From assembly GCA_963728855.1 (NCBI GenBank), contig CAVSLN010000012.1, positions 248,001 to 312,000 of the forward strand: a DNA stretch of 64,000 nucleotides, given 5' to 3'. The DNA is from AC-43 sp963728855 (lineage in GTDB: Bacteria > Actinomycetota > Actinomycetes > Mycobacteriales > Micromonosporaceae). Below are positions 1-6,235 of this stretch, in pieces. The notes beneath the pieces were generated by a model. The model was not told where the DNA came from. It did not search any database and saw only the letters and a list, made by a program, of their open reading frames with translations. The translations under genes and the position numbers were made by a program. Position 1 is the first letter of the stretch. The number at the start of each line of letters is the position of its first letter.

Positions 1-208
1 GCGATCCTGCTCGCGGCGGTCGCTCCGCTCACCCCCGTACCGGGCGGCCGGCACCGGGCCACCGAACCCGACCGCGCCGGCCCGCCCGGAGCCAGGTCAG
101 CGCTCCGGGCCCTGGCGGCCAGAGTCCGGCGGGCCGGCGTTCGAACGGTCGGTGTTCGGCGGCTCCGAGCTCGGCAGCTCCGACTCCGGCAGGTCAGGGC
201 CCGGCAGG
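1..208. other. left edge, no confident gene
   Basis: No start, ribosome site or recognisable domain is visible here. One plus-strand frame is open from base 1 to a TGA near base 270 and begins with a hydrophobic stretch (AILLAAVAPLTPV), so this could be the 3' end of a membrane-protein gene that starts outside the window. The rest of that frame is arginine-rich and looks non-coding. Bases 150-230 hold short imperfect repeats of GGCAGGTCAG and GAGCTCGGC. Confidence 0.3.
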
Positions 209-577
209 TCAGAGCTCGGCGTCAGGGCCCCGCGGAGAGTCCGAGCGGGTCGGATCATGGCCCAGCGTGAACAGGGTGTCCCGCCAGGGCTCGTCCGCCA
301 CGTCCTTGTCCGGGGGGTTCGCCAGGCGGCTACGGATCAGGTCGCTGACCTCCCGCATGAGCTGGACGTCTGACTCGGTCAGGTCGGTACGCCGCTTCTC
401 CAGCACCTGGAGCACCTGGAGGCCGAGGGCGTGCACGTCCATGTCGGGCTCGGGTGCATATGTATCGACGCCGTCCGGCGTGTTGAGCAGCCAGTCGCGC
501 AGCTCCGGGGACGTCATGTTGACCAGCATGTGGAAGTCCTCCCACACCGCGGCCACCTGCGGGTCGGTACGGGCCAT
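209..577 (-). CDS. DUF3140 family protein
   Basis: The 122-residue product matches the DUF3140 pattern: an N-terminal VWEDFHMLVNMTSPELRDWL block, an LNTPDG motif, and a C-terminal helix with LMREVSDLIRSRL followed by DEPWRDTLFTLGHDP. The family is small, soluble and of unknown function in actinobacteria. I chose the ATG at 577 because GGAGGTGA lies four bases upstream; an upstream ATG in the same frame lacks such a site. It is the last gene of a minus-strand run that includes the two coiled-coil genes upstream, but the 80-base gap leaves co-transcription open. Confidence 0.8.
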   Translation of the reverse strand: MARTDPQVAAVWEDFHMLVNMTSPELRDWLLNTPDGVDTYAPEPDMDVHALGLQVLQVLEKRRTDLTESDVQLMREVSDLIRSRLANPPDKDVADEPWRDTLFTLGHDPTRSDSPRGPDAEL

Positions 578-659
578 CGCGCTCACCTCCGGCTGATCCG
601 TACCCGGGCCGGCGCCGGTCAACCCGACCGGCGCCGGCCCGTACCACCACCGTGGGAGA

Positions 660-2027
660 TCACAGCGAGAGCAGGCGATCGAGCAGGTCGCGGTAGCGCC
701 GTACGGTCACCCGCAGCTCCTCGGTGTCGTCGAGCGCGGCGTCGCGCCACCGGTCCAGCTCGCCGCGCTGCCGGCGCAGCCCGTCGGCCAGCGCGTCGAT
801 GACGTCGCTTACCAGGTTCTGCGCCTGGTCGGCAGCGTTTCGAGGGCTGTCGATGAATCGCAGCTGGATCTGCTGCCAACGGTCCCGGAAGCCGTCCGTG
901 GTCTCAGGCTCCCAGACCACGAAGGCGCTCACCACAGCCACCTCACCCGGTGCCAGCTCCTCCGGCTGTGCGCCCGCCCCGGCCTCGGGCTGCACGGCCA
1001 CCGCACCGGGCGCCAGCTCCTCCGCCTGCGCGCCCGCTCCGGCCTCGGGCTCCTCGGCCCCGGCCTCGGGCTCCTCGGCCCCGGCCTCGGACTCGCCCTG
1101 CGGCCCGCCTCCGGCATCCGGGCCGGCTTCGGGACCCGCTTCGCCGACCTGGCCGGCGTCGGGACCGGCTTCGGGACCGGCTTCGCCGTCCGGGCCGGCT
1201 TCGGGTCCGGCTTCGGCGTCCGGGCCGGCGTCGCGGCCGGCTTCGCCGTCCGGGCCGGGTCCGGTCGCGGGCTCCGGTTCCGGCAGCCCGTCGCCCGGCC
1301 GGTCAGATCCCGGTACGGTCGCGACGCCCACCGCCGGCCCCTCGCCCACCAGCTCGCCGGTGCCGACCTTGTCGACCGGCCCGGAGTCGACCGGCTCGGA
1401 GTCGACCGGCTCGGAGTCGACCGGCTCGGAGTCGACCGGCCCGGGGTCGCCCGGCCCGGGGTCGCCCGGCCCGGGGTCGCCCGGCCACGAGTCGCCCGGT
1501 GCGGAGTCGCGGTCCAGGCGGGCGGTCGGTTCGGCGTCGGTGGCCGGTTCGTGGGCCGCCGCGCTCGCATAGGTACCCTCGCCCGTCGCGACCGGGGCGG
1601 GCGGGTCCTGGTCCGCTCCGGTCGTGTCGGTACGGTCGCGCCCGGCCTCCGGGTGCCAGCCCGGAGCGTCGGGATCGCCCATGCCAGCTCCGGTGGTGGC
1701 GCGCTCGTGGTAGGCGTCGGTGCGCACCGAACCGTCGTCGGGCGACCCGGTACGGGACGCCTCGGACCGGTCGGTGGCTTCGAGCCGGGCGCCGTCAGGG
1801 CCGCCCGTACCGGTCGCGGCGGGCGGGCCACCGGTGAAGGCCGCGCCCGACGGGCCACCGGGCGGGGCGCCGGCGTCGGCCGGCGGGGGAGCCCAAGGGG
1901 CCCCGGGGTCGGTGCTCGGGAAGTCGGCCTCGTCCTGCGCCGGGGTACGGGGAGTGGGCACGTCGTCGGTGGCGAGGCGCGCCGGGTTGTCGGGGGATTG
2001 GTCGCGCGAGTCGTCCTTGTGGAGCAT
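660..2027 (-). CDS. low-complexity protein with small conserved C-terminal domain
   Basis: The predicted 455-residue protein has a long disordered N-terminus (about residues 1-360) rich in Pro, Gly, Ala, Glu and Asp. It carries tandem repeats visible in both DNA and protein: about four SEPVD units, three PGDPG units and several AGPEAGPD units. Only the last 85 residues look folded (WQQIQLRFIDSPRNAADQAQ and RYRDLLDRLLSL). This C-terminal block resembles the domain of the next gene upstream, which suggests the two are paralogous partners. There is no signal peptide or membrane segment. The ATG at 2027 has AGGACGG about six bases upstream. The function is unknown. The repeat array is likely to vary in length between strains. 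Confidence 0.7.
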   Translation of the reverse strand: MLHKDDSRDQSPDNPARLATDDVPTPRTPAQDEADFPSTDPGAPWAPPPADAGAPPGGPSGAAFTGGPPAATGTGGPDGARLEATDRSEASRTGSPDDGSVRTDAYHERATTGAGMGDPDAPGWHPEAGRDRTDTTGADQDPPAPVATGEGTYASAAAHEPATDAEPTARLDRDSAPGDSWPGDPGPGDPGPGDPGPVDSEPVDSEPVDSEPVDSGPVDKVGTGELVGEGPAVGVATVPGSDRPGDGLPEPEPATGPGPDGEAGRDAGPDAEAGPEAGPDGEAGPEAGPDAGQVGEAGPEAGPDAGGGPQGESEAGAEEPEAGAEEPEAGAGAQAEELAPGAVAVQPEAGAGAQPEELAPGEVAVVSAFVVWEPETTDGFRDRWQQIQLRFIDSPRNAADQAQNLVSDVIDALADGLRRQRGELDRWRDAALDDTEELRVTVRRYRDLLDRLLSL

Positions 2028-2039
2028 GGCGAACCGTCC

Positions 2040-2711
2040 TTACCGGTAGTCGGGGTGGCTGGCGGCACGGGACCGCTGGTTCGGTGGGGGAACCTCGTCG
2101 GGCCGGGGCGCGGCCGGTGGCGGGGTCGGCTGCTGGCGTACCCCGCCGCCCCGGGACTGCGTGTCCTCGGGCGGCGGTACCGGCTCCGCGCCGAGCAGCT
2201 CGGCGAACAGCGCCCGGTAGTGCACCAGCGCCTGGCGCAGCTGTTCGGTACTGGCCTCGCCGCGCTCGGCACGCAGGAAGATGTCGTGCGCGTCGCGGTA
2301 GTGGCCCAGCGTCCGGGCGTGCTCGACGGACAGCGTGGCGAGCTGGACCTCGTAGTCCCCGGTGGGGTACCCGATCTCGCCGACCAGCCGGGTGACGAGC
2401 GCGTCGCCGTCCCGTACCGCCTCCTCGGGCGCGTCCACGAAGCGGGCCTGGACCCGCGCCCACTCCTCGGCGTACCCCTCGCGGGACCGCTCGGACAGCG
2501 GCCGCAGCGTCAGCTCGGCGTGCCGGCGCTCGCGCTCGCGCAGCTCCTTCTCCGCCTCGGACCGGCTCTCGCGCTCGGCGAGCGTCCGGTCGTACTCCGG
2601 GCCGAACCGCTGGCGCAGGCGCTGCCGCTGGACCACGGTGAACACACCGATGACCAGAATAGCCAGAATGAGTAGGGCCGCGATGAGAATGATGATCTGA
2701 GTGGATGACAT
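2040..2711 (-). CDS. single-pass membrane protein with coiled coil
   Basis: The product has 223 residues. Residues 4-27 form one hydrophobic helix (IIILIAALLILAILVIGVFT), then a charged helical segment (residues 30-75, rich in Glu and Arg), a conserved block (WARVQARFVDAPEEAVRDGD) and a helical region ending in HYRALFAELL. A Pro-rich tail closes the protein. The conserved block is similar to the C-terminus of the gene 12 bases downstream, so both probably belong to one operon and one process. The start is the ATG at 2711, preceded by GAGGGAGGAG. The N-terminal helix probably anchors it in the membrane with the bulk in the cytoplasm. No function is known to me. Confidence 0.8.
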   Translation of the reverse strand: MSSTQIIILIAALLILAILVIGVFTVVQRQRLRQRFGPEYDRTLAERESRSEAEKELRERERRHAELTLRPLSERSREGYAEEWARVQARFVDAPEEAVRDGDALVTRLVGEIGYPTGDYEVQLATLSVEHARTLGHYRDAHDIFLRAERGEASTEQLRQALVHYRALFAELLGAEPVPPPEDTQSRGGGVRQQPTPPPAAPRPDEVPPPNQRSRAASHPDYR

Positions 2712-2797
2712 GACAGACTCCTCCCTCAGCCCCTGGAGTTCCCGGCCGACCGGGTATTCCAAACTGGTCGATACCGCGAATCGCGTAAGGTCGCCGC

Positions 2798-3691
2798 GTG
2801 CGTGAGCTCGTCGTGCTCGGTACCGCCAGCCAGGCGCCCACCCGGGCCCGCAACCACAACGGGTACCTGCTGCGCTGGGACGGCGAAGGGCTGCTGTTCG
2901 ACCCCGGCGAGGGGGCGCAGCGGCAGATGCTCCTGGCCGGGGTGAGCGCGACTGACGTGACCCGGATCTGCCTCACGCACTTCCACGGCGATCACTGCCT
3001 CGGCCTGCCCGGTGTGGTCCAGCGGCTCTCGCTCGACCAGGTGGCGCACCCGGTGGACGCGTACTTCCCGGCCTCCGGCGCGGAGTACTTCCGGCGGCTG
3101 CGGTACGCGGCCCCGTTCCACGAGACGGCGGTGCTGCGCGAGTGGCCCGTACGGGGTGCGGGGGAGGTGGCGCGCGGCGACTTCGGGCGGCTGGAGGCGC
3201 AGCCGCTGGAGCACCGGCTGGAGACCTACGGCTACCGGCTAGTCGAGCCGGACAGCCGGCGGATGCGGCCGGATCTCCTTGCCGCACAAGGGATTTCCGG
3301 GCCCGACGTGGGTCGGCTGCAGCGCGACGGGATGCTCGGGGCGGTACGGCTGGAGGAGGTCAGCGAGCCGCGCCCGGGCCAGCGGTTCGCCTTTGTCATG
3401 GACACCCGGCTGTGCGACGCGGTGTACGCCCTCGCCGAGGGCGCCGACCTGCTGGTCATCGAGGCGACCTTCCTGGCGGAGGACGCCGACCTGGCGTGGC
3501 GGTTCGGCCACCTGACCGCGGCGCAGGCGGCGCGGGTGGCGGCCGAGTCGGGGGTACGGACGCTCGTGCTCACCCACTTCTCCCAGCGGTACCCGGACCC
3601 GGCCGCGTTCGAGTCCGAGGCGCGCGAGCACTTCGACGGCGACCTCGTGGTGGCCGCCGACCTGACCCGGGTACCGGTGCCGAAGCGTTAG
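2798..3691 (+). CDS. rnz: ribonuclease Z (tRNA 3'-processing endonuclease)
   Basis: RNase Z cuts the 3' trailer from tRNA precursors using two zinc ions. The 297-residue protein has the metallo-beta-lactamase fold. The zinc motif HFHGDH is at residues 61-66 after the strand RICLTHF, the Asp ligand sits in FVMDTRL, and later His residues lie in FGHLTAAQAA and LVLTHFSQRY. The length fits the short bacterial form. The GTG at 2798 gives MRELVVLGTASQAPT, the typical N-terminus with no extension. It is transcribed divergently from the membrane protein to its left with an 86-base gap and stands alone. I see no missing catalytic residue. Confidence 0.95.
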   Translation: MRELVVLGTASQAPTRARNHNGYLLRWDGEGLLFDPGEGAQRQMLLAGVSATDVTRICLTHFHGDHCLGLPGVVQRLSLDQVAHPVDAYFPASGAEYFRRLRYAAPFHETAVLREWPVRGAGEVARGDFGRLEAQPLEHRLETYGYRLVEPDSRRMRPDLLAAQGISGPDVGRLQRDGMLGAVRLEEVSEPRPGQRFAFVMDTRLCDAVYALAEGADLLVIEATFLAEDADLAWRFGHLTAAQAARVAAESGVRTLVLTHFSQRYPDPAAFESEAREHFDGDLVVAADLTRVPVPKR

Positions 3692-3782
3692 CTACCGGAT
3701 GGCGGCGACCGCCTCGACCTCGACGGGCTGGTCGGGGTACCCGAGGACGGCGACGCCCAGCGGGGTGCGCGGCGGGTCATAG
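3692..3782 (-). pseudogene. RidA/YjgF family C-terminal remnant
   Basis: Reading the minus strand up to the TAG at 3692-3694 gives RTPLGVAVLGYPDQPVEVEA followed by VAAIR. That is the usual C-terminal strand and helix of a RidA-type enamine deaminase, whose proteins end EVEAVAA. About 30 codons upstream the frame runs into the stop codon of the neighbouring gene, so the N-terminal three quarters is absent. It lies immediately after the rnz stop, tail to tail. Identification rests on a short stretch only. Confidence 0.55.
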
Positions 3783-3808
3783 CCGCCTCGCCTGCGCGAG
3801 GGCTTTGG

Positions 3809-4609
3809 CTACCGGGAGCGGCGGCGGGCGGGGCGGGCGTCGCGCGCGGCCTGCCGTACCTCCTCGGCCTCGAGGGCGGCCTCGGCCGCCTCCTGGCGCA
3901 CCGCCGCGGCCGCCACCTCGGCGACGTCGAGATCCTCGGCCGCCAGCCGGGCGGCCGCGGCCGCCTGCTGGTAGACCCGGCGGGCGGTGATCTCGGCCAG
4001 TGCCAGCCGGTCGGCCTCCCGCTCCCGCTGTTGCTGGGCCGGGTCGGTCTCGCCGCGGGCGAACACCGCGCGCAGCTCGTCGACGGACAGCTCGCCGCGC
4101 CGGTACGCCGCGAGGGCGGCCCGGTGCACGTCGCGCTCCCGGGCCTGCTCCAGGGGATCGGGCAGCACCGCCCGGGTGGAACGTACGGTCCGCAGCGCTT
4201 CGGCGTGCGCCTCCCGGGCCGCGTCGTACTCCCGCTCGGCGTGGCTGCGGGTGGCCTCGGCGGCGCGCAGCGTTTCCCGGACCGCGGCCAGTGCCCCGGC
4301 GGCCCGTTCCGCCTGTGCCGCGGCGGTCTGGGCGTGCTCGGTCAGCTCCTGGGCGATCTCGTGTAACTCGGCCGGGTCGGCGCCGACGGGTACCGCGGGC
4401 GGCGGCAGCGCGACCGGCGGGCCGCTGTCGAGGCCCGCGCCGTCCCTGAAGCCGGGGCCGTCCCTGAAGCCGGGGTCGTCGCCGTGGAAGCCGGCACCGT
4501 CGTCGCTGCTTCGCCGGCCGGCGATCCAGGCGGCCAGCCCGAGCCCGCCGAGCATGGCGCACGCGGCGGCGAGCAGTGCCACGGCCACCACGAGGGCGTC
4601 GGATGACAT
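3809..4609 (-). CDS. membrane-anchored coiled-coil protein
   Basis: The 266-residue product starts with one hydrophobic helix (residues 5-30, ALVVAVALLAAACAMLGGLG). A short repeat follows (PGFRDGPGFRDG), then a long Ala/Glu/Arg-rich helical region (residues 75-255) with heptad character, ending in a basic tail. I recognise no catalytic motif. It could act as a structural or scaffolding membrane protein, but that is inference from shape only. The gene seems monocistronic, and its stop codon marks where the RidA remnant loses its frame. Confidence 0.7.
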   Translation of the reverse strand: MSSDALVVAVALLAAACAMLGGLGLAAWIAGRRSSDDGAGFHGDDPGFRDGPGFRDGAGLDSGPPVALPPPAVPVGADPAELHEIAQELTEHAQTAAAQAERAAGALAAVRETLRAAEATRSHAEREYDAAREAHAEALRTVRSTRAVLPDPLEQARERDVHRAALAAYRRGELSVDELRAVFARGETDPAQQQREREADRLALAEITARRVYQQAAAAARLAAEDLDVAEVAAAAVRQEAAEAALEAEEVRQAARDARPARRRSR

Positions 4610-4859
4610 GCCGGCCCCCCGATCGATCCGGCCTCCGGCGGAGCCCCGGACGCCTGCGGAGAGCTTACCGTCGGGTCACCGACTGAAGTGGACCGTCGAC
4701 GATGGTGGAGATCCGTACCGACATCTGTACCGGACGCGGCTCGCCCACGCGACGGAGCCGTTGACGACCGTGCTCCCCTGACTGTCCACTGTGGACGATG
4801 TGGCGCCCTGCGTTCGAAAGACGGCCTGCACGGGACGGCGGCCGGTACCCGGTCTGTGC
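4610..4859. repeat. intergenic spacer with one TCCACWGTGGA palindrome
   Basis: No gene is visible in this 250-base spacer. At 4784-4796 it holds GTCCACTGTGGAC, a perfect palindrome around a central T. The 11-base core TCCACWGTGGA also occurs at 6487, 8051, 18092, 19129 (with one extra flanking base on each side), 33906, 39004 and 40099, inside coding sequence. This is the only copy outside a gene. Confidence 0.75.
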
Positions 4860-5456
4860 TCACCCCGAGCGCTCGCTGAAGACCTGCTCGCCGGCCGGGA
4901 CCCGGGCGGCCAGCCGGTTCTCCTCCGGCGCGAGCGGGCAGGCCCAGCGGTCGTCGTACGCGCAGGACGGGTTGTACGCGTAGTTGAAGTCCAGCCGGAG
5001 CCGGTCGGGGGACAGCACGGTCAGCCCGCGACCGAAGGTGCCCTTGACCGTGTCGGTCAGGTAGCGCCCGCCCCCGTAGCTCTCCCGGCCGCACGTGCCG
5101 TCGCGGAAGGGGAGGAACAGCCCGCCCCCGTACGCCTCGATCCACCACAGGGTCAGCGGGCCCCACGGCGTCGCCGCGACCGCGGCCCGGCGGTAGCGCA
5201 CCACGCCGTCCGGGCCGCCGGTGTCGATCGCGATACCGCCGGCCGCGGCGGTGACCGGCACCTCGACCACCGCCTCCGGTTCGGCCGGAAAGTAGCGCAG
5301 ACCGGCGAAGTCCGGCCGCCGGCCGGACGGGATCGGCGACTGTGGATGGGTTGCGAACAGGTCGTCGCGGGCCGCGCGGAAGCCGGCGAGGTCGACGTCC
5401 GACAGGTAGAGCCGGGCCACCCGCTCCCGCCAGTCGGCCAGGTCGAGGTCGTCCAT
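4860..5456 (-). CDS. DUF1684 domain protein
   Basis: The 198-residue protein carries the DUF1684 signature: WGPLTLWWIEAYGGGLFLPF, then RESYGGGRYL, then the C-terminal LDFNYAYNPSCAYDDRWACP followed by LAPEENRL. The family is widespread in bacteria and has no established reaction known to me. The ATG at 5456 is chosen because the homologous region begins a few residues later (DLADWRERVARLY); the upstream extension in the same frame reads through AT-rich promoter-like sequence. It is probably monocistronic. Conserved Cys residues (CAYDDRWAC) could bind metal or form a disulfide. Confidence 0.85.
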   Translation of the reverse strand: MDDLDLADWRERVARLYLSDVDLAGFRAARDDLFATHPQSPIPSGRRPDFAGLRYFPAEPEAVVEVPVTAAAGGIAIDTGGPDGVVRYRRAAVAATPWGPLTLWWIEAYGGGLFLPFRDGTCGRESYGGGRYLTDTVKGTFGRGLTVLSPDRLRLDFNYAYNPSCAYDDRWACPLAPEENRLAARVPAGEQVFSERSG

Positions 5457-5520
5457 GCTGCGGACGGTACCGGGGAGCCACGCGGCAGGCGTGGCGACCG
5501 CGCCCCTGCCCGTCAACCAA

Positions 5521-5536
5521 CTATGCCAATGTATAG
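5521..5536. promoter_or_regulatory. imperfect palindrome upstream of DUF1684 gene
   Basis: CTATGC-CAAT-GTATAG is an inverted repeat with one mismatch. It lies in an unusually AT-rich patch (5520-5575) about 65 bases upstream of the DUF1684 start, so it may be an operator or part of the promoter. No regulator is adjacent. Confidence 0.3.
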
Positions 5537-5685
5537 CTGCATCGTTGTGACGATAGGTGCTGATACATATCCTCAGAGTGACGAGTGCATCCGGCAAACC
5601 CGGGCGCTCGTTCGTTCGTCGTCACCCGAATGAGCCGCCGGCCCGGGTGCTTCGCGGGCGCCCGGGCCGGCCCGTGTCCGGCTTC

Positions 5686-5770
5686 GCCCGCGCCCCGGCG
5701 CGCCCGGCCGACGCCGCCGTACCGCCCGCGCCCCGGCGCGCCCGGCCGACGCCGCCGCACCGCCCGCGCT
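5686..5770. repeat. 38-nt tandem duplication
   Basis: Two adjacent 38-base copies beginning GCCCGCGCCCCGGCGCGCCC differ at one position (GTACC versus GCACC), and a third copy is cut short. They lie just beyond the stop codon of the tail-anchored protein gene, in a GC-rich spacer that also contains the palindrome CGGGCGCCCG near 5657. A role in transcript termination is possible. Confidence 0.7.
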
Positions 5771-5773
5771 CAG

Positions 5774-6235
5774 TCAGTGGCGGAGAACCACCGCGGCGAC
5801 GAGGGCCACGACGAGCAGCAGACCGAGCCCGACGAGCAGCTGGATGGCGGGACGGCCGACGGGTACCGGGCGCACCTCGTCGAGCAGCTCCCGGGCGTGC
5901 TCCAGCAGCTGCGCCGGGCGTGCGCTCAGGGTGCTGTCGTCCGGCTCCACCTCCGTACCGGGCGGCGGCCCCAGCCGGCTCTGCTCCTTGACTTTCATCC
6001 GGCCGCCGAGCACGAGCCAGACCCGGGCCGCCTCGGCGTCGGTGACCTCCACCGCGCCCTGCGCCTTGGCCACCCGCTCGCCGGCCTTGGCGACCTCCCG
6101 GTCGGCCCGGGCGACGGCGGCTCGGGCGGCCGCGCACTGCGCCTCGTACCAGGCGTCCAGCTCGGCCTGCTCGGCAGCCTGGGCGGCCCGGGTGACGGCG
6201 AGCCGGGCGACCAGGTCGGCGTACGAGTCGGGCAT
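5774..6235 (-). CDS. tail-anchored coiled-coil protein, FtsK cassette
   Basis: The product has 153 residues. Residues 8-75 are helical and Ala/Glu/Arg-rich, a middle linker holds VWLVLGGRMKVKEQ, and residues 130-150 form one C-terminal hydrophobic helix (IQLLVGLGLLLVVALVAAVV) followed only by LRH. That is the layout of a tail-anchored membrane protein with its body in the cytoplasm. Its ATG overlaps the stop of the upstream ATPase gene (TGATG), so the two are almost certainly co-translated, and it may tether the ATPase to the membrane. I do not recognise the family. Confidence 0.8.
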   Translation of the reverse strand: MPDSYADLVARLAVTRAAQAAEQAELDAWYEAQCAAARAAVARADREVAKAGERVAKAQGAVEVTDAEAARVWLVLGGRMKVKEQSRLGPPPGTEVEPDDSTLSARPAQLLEHARELLDEVRPVPVGRPAIQLLVGLGLLLVVALVAAVVLRH

